DNA of 64,000 nucleotides, taken from Physella acuta (Eukaryota > Mollusca > Gastropoda > Physidae). Location: NCBI RefSeq assembly GCF_028476545.1, contig NW_026732367.1:62001-126000 (forward strand), written 5' to 3'. Each line of letters begins with the position of its first letter. Within the stretch, counting starts at the first letter, position 1. The notes under the pieces were generated by a model. The model was not told the origin of the DNA, searched no databases, and saw only the letters and a list, made by a program, of their open reading frames with translations. A program made the position numbers and the translations under genes. Below are positions 56,201 to 64,000 of this stretch, one piece after another.

Positions 56201-58003
56201 ATATTATACTCTTAAAACAACTTTAAACAAGATAAAAACACTACGAATTTGTGGAGCAGTGAGTAGAGCATACACACACAGCTGACAAAAGGTCCAGCCT
56301 CACAACTGTGCTGTGGTCAGCCCCGTGGCGGTGGTTCCATGCTTTCCGCTACCGAAGTGCACATTTTTTTTTCCGAATATTTTCAATAGTAATTGTTTTT
56401 TTTTTAAATTCAGTTGGCTTTTTTTATGAGTCATTGTGCATTAATTTTACTTGAGTGTCATAGATTTTTAGTTATTAGCTTCTAAATTGGGTAGGGATAG
56501 TCTATATTTATATAATTTGATTTTATTATCCTAGCAGAGCTAGCTAAAATACTTTATGTGTAAGGGGAGAACCGAGAGGTGATCTAATTCACTCATCCGT
56601 GCGCCTTTTTTGGAACAAAGGGGTTTGCTAAACCTAAACAAACCAAACTAGACTAGGTAAATAAAAATCAAAGTCAAGAGTAACTACGATATACGTTATT
56701 TGATCGTTAGAAACCCCGCCAAAAAATGTAAACTAAAAGATCAAAACTCAACAAAAATTAAACCCCATATGTAGATACAAAAAAAAAAAAACTACAAAAA
56801 AATTCAGAAAAATATGACTACAAAAAATTGCTAAAAAATTGATAAAAACTGCTAAAAAACCACCGCTAAAAAACAACCGCTAAAAAACCCAGCCAAAATA
56901 GGCCGACTACTATCAACACTGTAACAAACAAACAAACAATATCATAAGAACATGTCTACTTCAATATTCACTACATTAATATAACCTGCACAATACAACT
57001 ATGGTTTTCTATAAGGCTAAATGACAACTATCCTAGTTGACTTACAAAAAGAAAAATGTCTCTTACTTACGTTTCGAGAATTTGACCTCACAAAAAAAAA
57101 TATCTTCAGGTTCCTAATTGTACACAATGTTGGCTTCCGAAATTCTTGAAACAAAATAGATCCTATCTTCAAACCTAAATTTTATTATCTAAACTAGTTA
57201 TATGTTTTTATATCAATAAATATTATTTCATACTTAAACCCATTTATTTTAAATGTATTTACCTAATCCTACTTAAATTCAACATGTGGACGTCATAAAC
57301 GGATGACCCCCCCCCCCCCCAAATTATACACATTAAAGTTTAGAAAAGAGACAACTACTTGGCTGTACAGACTAATTGCTACATTAATTGTGTTACACTA
57401 AAATAAACATTAAAAAAACACACCCGCAACCTTTTCAAATGTGGAAGGGTGGGGGAGGGGGGGGGGGCATTTAGATGCCACATTTAGTACCTGAACGCAG
57501 AGGCGTAGCGAGGGGGGGGTGAACGGGGGGGACATATGTCCCCGGGCGCCAAAAATGAGTTGGAAAAACAATTGAAGTTTGGGGGGGGGGGGCTGGGGAA
57601 TTGAAAGTTTGAGGGAAGGGGGTGTAAAACGAAAGTTTGAGGGAGGGGGGTGCAAATCGAAAGTTTTTCTCCGGGCGCCGGGAAGGGTCGCTACGCCTCT
57701 GCCTGAACGACTTGTTTAGTGATTTTAAATTGTGTTGCTTAAGTGAAAGAATAAGCCAAAGCTGTGTAGGGTTTAAATCAAATAAAAAGATGTTTCAAAA
57801 AGTAATTGAACTGTTCATATTTTATATATACCGATTAAAATTTGCTTCTCTCAAACAGCAATTGATTAACAAGCTCGATCAGGAGAATCTGGAGTTTTGT
57901 TCACCAAGCACAAGATGGTTTTCTCCAACCTCTCTGGGAGGTCTGCTGGAGATCAGGAGAAAGTACAGAGACTGTAAACTGGTGAATGGGAATACGGAAG
58001 TTG
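41579..58003 (+). CDS. XDH: xanthine dehydrogenase-type molybdo-flavoenzyme, N-terminal part (nine coding exons seen)
   Basis: Coding exons 41579-41641, 41996-42053, 42667-42763, 51331-51439, 52732-52858, 54207-54265, 55014-55076, 55265-55336, 57859-58003 (793 nt, about 264 residues) join in one frame; the rest lies beyond 58,004. XDH oxidises hypoxanthine and xanthine to urate and uses molybdopterin, two [2Fe-2S] clusters and FAD. Seen: first cluster [12 protein letters not shown] with ANACLAP-type [16 protein letters not shown]; second cluster [17 protein letters not shown] and [12 protein letters not shown]; then [17 protein letters not shown] and VNGNTEVG at the start of the FAD domain. 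CGEGG rather than CGGGG favours XDH over aldehyde oxidase, but RLTGTK is shared with the oxidases, so the exact substrate is open. Introns 4, 5 and 9 (counting coding exons) start with exon-derived tandem arrays. Intron 3 (8.6 kb) holds a whole LTR element. Confidence 0.93.
41790..41994. repeat. TCTATAGTGGATGTATTTT minisatellite
   Basis: About ten degenerate 18-20-bp units that run up to the acceptor of coding exon 2. Confidence 0.9.
41996..42053 (+). CDS. XDH: XDH coding exon 2
   Basis: [19 protein letters not shown], matching the family's DPETTLLAYLRRKL region. Phase 0 in, phase 1 out (GATC|GTATCC). Confidence 0.88.
42054..42666 (+). other. XDH intron 2
   Basis: No gene or notable repeat; acceptor CTCTCCAAG. 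Confidence 0.6.
42667..42763 (+). CDS. XDH: XDH coding exon 3 (first 2Fe-2S cluster)
   Basis: [20 protein letters not shown] supplies three cysteines of the first cluster. Donor GTCAC|GTATCC, phase 2. Confidence 0.93.
43105..43225 (+). mobile_element. tRNA-derived SINE
   Basis: GATGCCGTGATCGGCTGGTA GAGCGC (A-box region), GGTCCCGGGTTCGCGTC (B-box region), then TCCTATTGGTACCTGACTTA. Best preserved tRNA-like head in the window. Confidence 0.75.
43996..44430. mobile_element. MITE-2 copy interrupted by MITE-1
   Basis: Left end CAGTGTTTCTTCCAG; core ACTGGTAAAAGTATATGGTTTC, then MITE-1 (44130-44387), then ATGGTTTCTATATACATTCC and a G-rich end. Comparison with 59178-59362 shows that MITE-1 split a continuous MITE-2 core. 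The right terminal repeat is missing. Confidence 0.8.
44130..44387. mobile_element. MITE-1 copy, long form, 8-bp target duplication
   Basis: Ends CAGTGGCGTAGCGAGG and CCTCGCTACGCCCCTG; ATGGTTTC on both sides (44122-44129, 44388-44395). Inside is a short-form end GCAGAGGCGTTGCG, so the long form appears to be an outer element carrying an inserted short form. Confidence 0.92.
44671..44730. repeat. (AT)n microsatellite, left flank of LTR element 2
   Basis: AT tract of about 60 bp that directly abuts the LTR. Confidence 0.97.
44731..44987 (-). repeat. 3' LTR of element 2
   Basis: 257 bp, TGTTATGTTC...ATACATCACA on the plus strand. In the element's own direction a TATA-like TTTATATAAAG lies near the start. 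Confidence 0.93.
45329..49855 (-). CDS. gag-pol of LTR element 2 (1508 residues)
   Basis: Domains by residue: coiled-coil start 15-80; gag 85-260; zinc knuckle [14 protein letters not shown] about 293-306; aspartic protease with DTGAA about 433; integrase zinc-binding H2C2 region 660-702; integrase core 725-890 (motifs [24 protein letters not shown]); GPY/F-type module about 960-1000; reverse transcriptase 1085-1300 with YIDD; RNase H 1395-1508 ([22 protein letters not shown]). Known Ty3/gypsy elements normally have integrase after RNase H. Integrase before RT is the Gmr1-like order. No envelope gene seen. Confidence 0.95.
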   Translation of the reverse strand: MAERKRTVSVRKKIDDEIQVKLKQMEIDAQRELERMRIAKELEMKDRELKEKEIEKEIKQIEADKEIQLARLERECNSQREDNQNFEAVKYAKLVPKFEEKNIDQYFTQFEITAYNYNFPEQCWPMMIQPALTGRAAEVFTSLTREQQRDYHLVKSLILKAYELVPEAYRRRFRDLKKQEQTHVEFVREKERLLEKWITSKEVGTSFEKLKNLILMEEFQSCVRQDVRTHIADRREDDVHKAAVLADDYLITHQFAEMTSVRELDDRRKESDIEMSPRGQTSWRSEVKKREACTYCNRQGHTRNDCWRLNSRSDKKESKVVACATSYPTRIYWPTPVKPSRKVGQSADGRSELSKIQTETELSARKEVNFKCVSEVADENTESLSEKDLRGASAPMARMQKTSWQEFGPFVSEGFVSLPGESTKWRPIRILRDTGAAQSLILEGVLPLSATTETGDCALIHGIGQGVNRVTLHHIDIKSDLVSGPVIVGVQSEFPVEGISLLLGNDLADIKVFANLHSTPFSNQRTPLDDDLEVNTVGAVTRAMSSKTYQEPTSVGKRDDTEVELADTFLASLYQRQDEGGKPTKEYLIEEQTKDVELSELRENAQPLEETEPGPCVYYLKDGMLMRRWRPPEASVDEEWRVLHQIVVPTKFRRDILTLAHDTPLSGHLGVKKTYQRIASHFFWPQLRKDVAEYCRTCHTCQLIGKPNQTIPPAPLHPVPAFEEPFSRIIIDCVGPLPKTKSGHQYLLTIMCAATRFPEAVPLRKIKTPNIVKALIKFFTVFGLPREVQSDQGTNFTARLFKQVMKQLGVKQCMSSAYHPESQGALERFHQTLKNMIRTYCYDNERDWDEGIPMLLFASREAVQESLGFSPFELVFGHTVRGPLKSLKDMWMSSTPTECLLDYVLRFKNQLSDACQLARSHLKQSQHKMKTWYDRRAKARSFSPGDEVLVFLPIPGQTLQARYFGPYEVESKNDDLNYVIKTPDRKKKRQLCHVNMLKKYFKREESQPAPVKTVAMINFCDPEDEIPTEKAGQYKLKNSEILSNLPAKLSHLSTDQQEAVTSGIRDFATLFPDIPNKTNLIAHDVDIGSASPVKQHPYRVNPIKLEIMRTEVKYMLENDIIEHSKSNWSSPCVLVPKPDGSYRFCTDFRKVNAVTKADSFPIPRIDDLIDRMGNARYVTKIDMLSGYWQIPLSDRAKEISAFATPDGLYQYKVMPFGMKNAPATFQRLINSLITDLENSSAYIDDIIVYSNDFVSHVKQIRALFNKLDEAGLTVNLNKSEFCHATVEYLGHVVGQGQVKPIAAKIEAIQAISPPNDKKQLMRFLGMAGYYRKFCEQFSVIAAPLTNLLRKNAKFIWSPECEEAFVRIKTMLTGSPVLVTPDFKRQFRIAVDASDSGVGAVISQLDGEEVEHPICYFSKKFNKHQANYSTVEKECLGIILALQQWDFYISCSAQPILVLTDHNPLTFLNKMSTKNQRLLRWSLFLQEYQLDIKHIKGLHNVVADALSRC
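49927..50183 (-). repeat. 5' LTR of element 2
   Basis: 257 bp; same ends as the 3' LTR and nearly identical over the full length. Confidence 0.93.
50184..50247. repeat. (AT)n microsatellite, right flank of LTR element 2
   Basis: AT tract of about 64 bp continuing the one at 44671-44730 on the other side of the insertion. Confidence 0.97.
50835..51245. repeat. 28-bp minisatellite (CAACATGATGGTGTCTATGG)
   Basis: About 15 units of 28 bp, each with TGACAACATGATGGTGTCTA and a variable GGTCACA part; it ends about 85 bases before the acceptor of coding exon 4. Confidence 0.95.
51331..51439 (+). CDS. XDH: XDH coding exon 4
   Basis: [20 protein letters not shown] then [15 protein letters not shown]. 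The Cys of NACLAP completes the first cluster. Phase 2 in (AC|G), phase 0 out at CAG|GTAACA. Confidence 0.93.
51440..52603. repeat. donor-spanning array after XDH exon 4
   Basis: Nearly 50 units, mostly 24 bp: GTAACAT plus CTTTACACCCAGTACAG, the latter being the last 17 bases of the exon. Each unit re-creates CAG|GTAACA. The unit is a multiple of three without stops in the gene's frame (VTSLHPVQ), so use of the second donor would add eight residues. Shorter 16- and 22-bp units break the frame further on. Confidence 0.97.
52732..52858 (+). CDS. XDH: XDH coding exon 5 (second 2Fe-2S cluster, first pair)
   Basis: [20 protein letters not shown] then [17 protein letters not shown]. Acceptor TTTTCAG; donor GATG|GTAAGT, phase 1. 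Confidence 0.95.
52859..53712. repeat. array derived from the XDH exon 5 tail
   Basis: After the donor come two diverged copies of the exon tail (ACCGGCAGCCGGCTA...GAAATAC), then a SINE, then 11-12 copies of a 46-bp unit with the same tail followed by GTCACTTTACTACAACATA. Later copies keep the exon part but not the donor. Confidence 0.93.
52970..53165 (+). mobile_element. tRNA-derived SINE inside the exon-derived array
   Basis: GGATGCCTTGGTCGGATGGT GGAGCCC (A-box region), GGCTTGAGTTCAATC (B-box region), TTATGGGTACCTGATTCAAG, then ATATGCCGAGGCCACAG. Longest SINE copy here; it separates two stages of the array. Confidence 0.75.
53713..54206 (+). other. rest of XDH intron 5
   Basis: No gene or repeat family recognised. 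Confidence 0.6.
54207..54265 (+). CDS. XDH: XDH coding exon 6 (second 2Fe-2S cluster, second pair)
   Basis: [19 protein letters not shown]; its CRC motif completes the second cluster. Donor GCG|GTTAGT, phase 0. Confidence 0.93.
54266..55013 (+). other. XDH intron 6
   Basis: Contains a MITE-2 copy at 54625-54794 and a poly(C) run near 54542; otherwise AT-rich. Confidence 0.6.
54625..54794. mobile_element. MITE-2 copy, ends worn
   Basis: Left end CAGTGTGGGG (worn), core TTCTATATAAATTCCATTTC, G- and C-runs, right end CCTGGAAGAAACAC. Confidence 0.65.
55014..55076 (+). CDS. XDH: XDH coding exon 7
   Basis: [20 protein letters not shown], the variable linker between the iron-sulfur and FAD domains. 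Phase 0 both sides; donor ATT|GTAAAA is weak. Confidence 0.8.
55265..55336 (+). CDS. XDH: XDH coding exon 8
   Basis: [20 protein letters not shown] then QDKK, linker sequence. Phase 0 both sides, so exons 7 and 8 are both frame-neutral. Confidence 0.75.
55337..57497 (+). other. XDH intron 8, gene-free part
   Basis: AT-rich. CTAAAAA repeats near 56820-56890, poly(G) near 55862 and poly(C) near 57306. No exon recognised. Confidence 0.5.
57498..57701. mobile_element. MITE-1 copy, short form, perfect 8-bp target duplication
   Basis: Ends CAGAGGCGTAGCGAGG and GGGTCGCTACGCCTCTG; CCTGAACG on both sides (57490-57497, 57702-57709). 204 bp. Confidence 0.92.
57859..58003 (+). CDS. XDH: XDH coding exon 9 (start of FAD domain)
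   Basis: [20 protein letters not shown] then [20 protein letters not shown] and LVNGNTEVG. Matches the family's W..P.TL..LL and VGNTEIG region. Acceptor AAACAG; donor GTTG|GTGAGT, phase 1. The next exon is not found before the right edge. Confidence 0.92.
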
Positions 58004-58765
58004 GTGAGTTGGTTGTCTAGTGGACAGGTGTTCTGGTGATTGTCTAGGGGAGAGGTGTGCTGGTGAGTTGGTTGTCTAGTGGACAGGTATTCTGGTGATT
58101 GTCTAGGGGAGAGGTGTGCTGGTGAGTTGGTTGTCTAGTGGACAGGTATTCTGGTGATTGTCTAGGGGAGAGGTGTGCTGGTGAGTTGGTTGTCTAGTGG
58201 ACAGGTATTCTGGTGATTGTCTAGGGGACAGGTGTGCTGGTGAGTTGGTTGTCTAGTGGACAGGTATTCTGGTGATTGTCTAGGGGACAGGTATTCTGGT
58301 GATAGTCTAGGGGACAGGTATTCTGGTGAGTTGATTGTCTAGGGGACAGGTATTCTGGTGATAGTCTAGGGGACAGGTATTCTGGTAAATTGATTGTCTA
58401 AGGGACAGGTATTCTGGTGATTGTCTAGGGGACAGGTGTCCTGGTGAGTTGATTGTCTAGGGGACAGGTGTTCTGGTGAGTTGATTGTCTAGGGGACAGG
58501 TATTCTGGTGATAGTCTAGGGGACAGGTATTCTGGTAAATTGATTGTCTAAGGGACAGGTATTCTGTTGATTGTCTAGGGGACAGGTATTCTGGTGATTG
58601 TCTAGGGGACAGGTTAGCTGGTGTTTGTCTAGGGGACAGGTGTCCTGGTGAGTTGATTGTCTAGGGGACAGGTGTTCTGGTGAGTTGATTGTCTATGGGA
58701 TAGGTGTGCTGGTGAGTTGATGGTATAGCTAGGGGACAGGTATTCTGTTGGGTTGATTGTTCTTG
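58004..58765. repeat. repeat array starting at the XDH exon 9 donor
   Basis: Units of about 59 bp made of two related halves, GTGAGTTGGTTGTCTAGTGG ACAGG and GTGATTGTCTAGGGGACAGG. The first unit starts exactly at the intron's first base. Several GTGAGTTG donors follow at one per unit, each preceded by CTG like the exon end GTTG. Confidence 0.93.
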
Positions 58766-58769
58766 AGGG

Positions 58770-58850
58770 CAGGGCCGGCGCTACCTATAAGGCGAACTCG
58801 GCGGTCGCCTAGGGCGCCATCCCTAGGGGGGCGCAAAAGGTTTAATCGCT
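58770..58850. mobile_element. possible hAT-type element end (CAGGGCCGGCGCTACC)
   Basis: CAGGGCCGGCGCTACC followed by GGCGCC-rich sequence is typical of hAT non-autonomous element ends. The other end was not found. Confidence 0.4.
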
Positions 58851-59177
58851 ATTATAAAAAAGTACCTAATAATTAATAACTTTCATAAAGGAGTAGCGAT
58901 CTATTTCCGCACCCAGGACGAACTATCAAAGTTTGCATCCCGACACCAAAATTAGGTCTATATAAGCCTATATTTATTCGCGATGGTTAAAACACAGCCC
59001 CACCTCCCTAATTTGGAAAGGTACAGGCGCTTTTTACCAGATACTTTGCTTTTTTACTTTGGTGTCACATAACTGATGTAAAAAACGATAAAATAAGTTC
59101 GTGATTTAAATTTCGAACATTCAATAGGGCTTGTAAGTCACGTTTTCTCTGACTTTGAATTAGATATCCGTTCTGGT
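58851..59177. other. stretch without recognised feature
   Basis: No exon or clear repeat seen. Confidence 0.45.
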
Positions 59178-59362
59178 CAGAGTTTCTTCCATCAAAGTCT
59201 ACCGCCCCCCCCACCCCCGAACGGAATGGAATTTATATAGAAACCATACTTTTACCAGTGTCCCCGCCTTCCCCCCCCCCCCCCAAAAAAAAATAAATAT
59301 CAAGTGTCCCCCCGGTCCCCCCCCCCCCCCCACCCCGAGAAAAAAGTCTGGAAGAAACAGTG
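59178..59362. mobile_element. MITE-2 copy with near-perfect 8-bp target duplication
   Basis: Ends CAGAGTTTCTTCCA and TGGAAGAAACAGTG; flanks GTTCTGGT and GTCCTGGT match at seven of eight bases. The core GGAATTTATATAGAAACCAT is the site that MITE-1 split in the copy at 43996. Confidence 0.88.
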
Positions 59363-60731
59363 GTCCTGGTGTATAGGGTTTTGTAATGACGGAGTGTTCA
59401 AAGTATCGTCACTTGTTTGGTAAGTTTTGATGACTCGTTTAGATTTGGGTGGGAGTAACGGCGGAAGGCTCTTGCTGATATGGTTTCGTATGTATAAAGT
59501 ATCTAAGTAGATCGTTTTTTTTTGTTTGGCTGTTGTGTAGTTGAAGAATATGATTGGTAGTAGAGAATTGAGAACGCAGGTGATGAAGTATGGTAGTTCT
59601 GGAATTCCGGAGTATTGATTCTTGTGGTATTAAGGTATCGAATTATATTGACTGTTAAAGTGTAGTAGTAGGTCCAGTGAAATCATTGTTGATTGGGAGT
59701 ATCGTTTGTAAAGCTTGGTGAAGTAAACGAGTTGGTGTCATAGTTCAGGAGCATCGAGTCTAGTTATGTTTAGGTATTGAAGTTTGATATGTGTTGTGAA
59801 TGTAGTAAAGTATATCGAGTAGTGGAGTTTATCGTAAGTTAAATTATTTAAATTCAGGACGGAACAATCTACAAAGAAAGGTAGGCGTTCTCTAGTTGAA
59901 AAATCTTTAGTTTTTTTTAGGAATCTACATTACCACTCTTAAAGTATTAATATTTATTAAATAGGATGGAATTTATAACAAACTGTAAATTGTTTATATT
60001 TTTTTTCAAATTATACTTTTTTTATTTAATTAATAATTCTAGCAATGTCTAAACAGTTGGCCGTCTTTGAGTTTTTGAAAGACATCCCTTTGTAAAAAAA
60101 AAACATTTTTTACAAAAGTTTAATGATGATGCGTATGCAACAAAACATGAAAATGAACATTATTTTTTTCTCTTTACAAGACATGTAAGGATGCATAAAC
60201 AACATCAAATTAAGCTCAATAAAAATCAACATCAAACCATTAGCATGGAGCACATTGTAAAATAGAACAGTCAGTCAGCTTTTAAGTTATGTAAATTTGG
60301 GTTGCAACACCTAGAGATAAAATTGTCAGATCTAAAATACATTTTGATGATAGTGCGGTGCTAGAAAATATTGACTAGTCCAAGCTTATGCTTGTAAGTA
60401 AATTATTCCAGCATACACAGCTCTCCAACTATCTAAATAAGCTGGCTGTTTAATCTTATAAATAAAAAAATGTAGACACAATGCAATAACTGTCTTAGGC
60501 TAAATGTGGAACTGACACCTTGATCATATGGCAGAAACAAAGACCAAAGCTTGCATTCACTGTAAAAACCCAGCAAAAAAAAAATAGATGTGCTGCCATG
60601 AGACGTAACAAGTTAAAAATTATACTATACAATCTTAAAGAGTCCTAACAATTAACAAGCTAGAGATATCCAACTAGGGACCAACCCCACCAAATCTTGT
60701 TTAGCTCCATTAATACATTCACAGTCTGTAG
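59363..60731. other. stretch without recognised gene
   Basis: 59,380-59,870 is GT/GTA-rich with many GTAGT and TTGGT words but no clear period. The rest is AT-rich. Confidence 0.45.
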
Positions 60732-60910
60732 CAGAGTTTCTTCCAGTTTTTTACCGCCACCCCGAACGAAATGAAATATATATAATTTATATAGAAAATA
60801 TATACTTTTAACAGTGTCCGCCCCCCCCCCCCCGAAGAAAGTCTACCGCCCCCCCCCCCCCCGAAAATTTCAAGTGCCCCCCCGAAGAAAAAAGTCTGGA
60901 AGAAACACTG
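60732..60910. mobile_element. MITE-2 copy with perfect 8-bp target duplication
   Basis: Ends CAGAGTTTCTTCCAG and CTGGAAGAAACACTG; GTCTGTAG on both sides (60724-60731, 60911-60918). 179 bp, non-coding, C-rich. This copy defines the family. Confidence 0.92.
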
Positions 60911-61060
60911 GTCTGTAGTCTCTTCGTTTTAAGGTATTGCAGAACTGTAATTGATCTTGCAAGAAACGCAATATTGATTACCCATTTGTAGGTTTATAAA
61001 ACTGGCAACAATTTACAACTCAGTGTAACAAGACCATGTCCAGAAGATAGGTTACACAAC

Positions 61061-61256
61061 CAGTGGCGTAGGCAGGGGGGGGGGGGGGTTAGGGGGGGGT
61101 CATCCCCCCCCATAGACCCCTCGGTATATATATAAAGTATGAGGGGGGTACAAATCGAAAGTTTGAGGGGGGGGGGGTGCAAATTGAAAGTTTGTCCCCG
61201 GGTAAAAAATTGGAACCCCCCCCCCCCCCCTTGAGACGATCCTTGCTACGCCACTG
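61061..61256. mobile_element. MITE-1 copy with perfect 8-bp target duplication
   Basis: Ends CAGTGGCGTAGG and GCTACGCCACTG; TACACAAC on both sides (61053-61060, 61257-61264). Reverse orientation of the copy at 8146-8371. Confidence 0.92.
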
Positions 61257-61672
61257 TACACAACAGTTCACAAGAATATAAAAGAAAAGAAAAAGCTGCC
61301 TTAACTTAAATGAAACACCATTCAGAGGTTAAGCATTTTATGGAGATTAAACCTACATTATTTGTTACTAAGCTTTTTGGAACTCAATTCTAATGTAGTA
61401 CACTAATAAACTGAAATGACCACATATTAGTTACTACTACATTAAAAGTTACATAACTCAGAAAGTTAACTACTGGTATTAATAGTAAACCTAATACAAT
61501 CAGCAAGAATTATATTTAGAGAAAAAAAGAGAACATTCTCCTGGACAATGGTAGGGTAAGACAATCTTTATCTCATCTTATAATTGAGTGAACAAGATGC
61601 TTCTGACAGCTCTCGAAGCAGCGGTTAGCTAGGATTTTTGGGCTCCTTTGCAAAAAGTGTTATTAGGCCCCT
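61257..61672. other. stretch without recognised gene
   Basis: No exon seen; it could include 3' UTR sequence of the PRMT1 copy to its right, but I cannot show this. Confidence 0.4.
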
Positions 61673-61857
61673 CAGAGGCGTAGCGACCCTTCCCGGCGAC
61701 CGGGGACAAACTTTCGATTTGCACCCCCCCCCTCAGACTTTCGATTTGCACCCCCCCCCTCTCTCCTCAGACTTTCGATTTGCACCCCCCATCAGACTTT
61801 CGATTTGCACCCCCCACCCTCAGACTTTCGATTCGATTTGCACCCCCCCCCCCCTCA
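61673..61857. mobile_element. MITE-1 short form, right end lost
   Basis: Left end CAGAGGCGTAGCGACCC, then five CGATTTGCACCCCC units with CAGACTTT spacers. It runs directly into the PRMT1 fragment without a right terminal repeat. Confidence 0.8.
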
Positions 61858-62901
<1,044 letters not shown>

Positions 62902-64000
62902 TTAGCTGAGGTCTTGTTAGGTTGCAATAAACTTGCACATGCAAGAACTTTAGTAAGAATAGTCAGTTTATATTTTGTTTTTATGGATCCAAAATTAGAA
63001 TCGTTATGCGACCAGGGAATTACAGGAAAATAAATGTCATCAAAATTGAATAGAAGTATATTATAATAAAGCTACCGTTTATAGACTTTCAAACAAAACC
63101 TACAGTTAAGTATTCAATTCGTAAAATATATTGATTTTACAAGGTTACATAGTTAATATAAAAGATTTGTCATAATTATTACGTAATGAAATTTTGAGCG
63201 TCTTATTGTGTTTTTAAAATATGTCTTAGTAACACTTGGTTAATTTAGCAATTCTTGGAAAGTCATTTCCCTTGAATAAAACTTTGTTATTAGGATTTTC
63301 AAATGGGAGATAATTCGTTGCTTAACTTTACATTCATTTCAAATTCCTGCACCTTTGGTTGACCGCTTACATATAAATACAACTTTAAGTTATTATTTGC
63401 TATTGTAAAAATTATATAGAGCTTAAATAATAAATTTTAAACAAAATAGTTAGGTAGGTATTTTTAGCATTATCAAGTTGAAAAACAAATACATCAGTAG
63501 CCGTTGTAGACTGCAATACTTAATGTTAGTAGACTTACAGTCTTAGTAGTAAATTAAACATATAATTAATTGTCTTATCTAACGGATTCATATATAACAA
63601 TTTTAGGCTGGAATCTCTAACATTTATAACCTTTTATTTTTGAAAAAAAAAATCGTTACATAATCACACAATATAGACATTTTACAATTATAACTAAAGA
63701 CAGTCAAGCTTAAAACAGGTAAGTTCCGTTTTGGAACTCACCTTGGGAGGATTGCAGAGAGTCCAGGGAGAACTTACAATTTTCTAAGGGTTGGGGGGGG
63801 GGGGGGGGGGCTATGTCGTAAAGTACAAAATAGACGTGGACAATTTTAATACATTTCAATAAAATGTGATTATGCTTGCAAACTGGAATTGAAGGAATTA
63901 GTACAAACTTTTGAGACGAAGGAGGCAAGTAAAATTTGATTTTGATGTCTACTTATAACGTGTATGCAATTGATAATAAATTAATATGTCACTTTTAAGG
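62902..64000. other. AT-rich end of the window, no gene recognised
   Basis: Poly(G) run near 63795 and otherwise AT-rich sequence. No further XDH exon found, so the intron after 58,003 probably continues past the edge. Confidence 0.5.

Noticed and set aside
56230-56370. Another SINE head (GTGGAGCAGTGAGTAGAGCA)
   Set aside because: Only a weak A-box resemblance, no B-box or tail; not enough support.
59990-60120. Short plus-strand peptide MSKQLAVFEFLKDIPL with an A-run behind it
   Set aside because: Too short, no family match that I know, and the A-run is part of a small foldback.

Overview
The window is eukaryotic nuclear DNA: long introns with GT-AG borders, AT-rich intergenic DNA, twelve long (AT)n tracts, many minisatellites, tRNA-derived SINEs, hAT-type MITEs and Ty3/gypsy-related LTR elements. 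The gene content and the repeat style suggest a lophotrochozoan, most likely a mollusc and perhaps a gastropod. That placement is inference; no ribosomal or mitochondrial marker is present.

Layout. 1-13,200 is gene-free and repeat-rich (minisatellites, two MITE families, a SINE, two other inverted-repeat elements). 13,292-24,504 (+) is a ten-exon gene for a 1295-residue protein with a central CARD and four short coiled-coil modules. 26,762-32,314 (+) is its tandem paralogue, six exons and 651 residues, with one CARD, one coil and a C-terminal CAAX box (CSIL). The two genes share the same order of intron phases (2-1-2-0-1). 32,315-37,260 is intergenic with a 40-bp satellite-like array. From about 37,300 (candidate TATA promoter) or 41,579 (start codon) to beyond the right edge runs a xanthine dehydrogenase-type molybdo-flavoenzyme gene (+). 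Its visible exons encode both [2Fe-2S] clusters and the start of the FAD domain. Two LTR retroelements lie within this span on the minus strand. Both have integrase before reverse transcriptase (Gmr1-like order) and both sit between (AT)n tracts. One is a 5'-truncated fossil; the other looks whole, and its LTRs are almost identical. At the right end, on the minus strand, is an intronless POP4 (RNase P p29) copy with a genomic poly(A) tract joined directly to a PRMT1 3' fragment. It looks like a chimeric retrocopy lying in the XDH intron or beyond.

The most unusual pattern is that six introns of these three genes begin with a tandem array starting exactly at, or spanning, the 5' splice site. 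In the clearest cases (gene 2 exons 1 and 3, XDH exon 4) the repeat unit is the 3' end of the exon plus the first bases of the intron. Each unit therefore carries another copy of the donor: 7, 16 and nearly 50 donors in a row.

How the genes may work together: the two CARD proteins look like scaffold or adaptor partners. Both pair a CARD with predicted coils and long phosphorylatable disordered tails; one could be membrane-anchored by prenylation and the other not. This is inference from domain layout. The XDH-type enzyme has no visible functional link to them beyond proximity.
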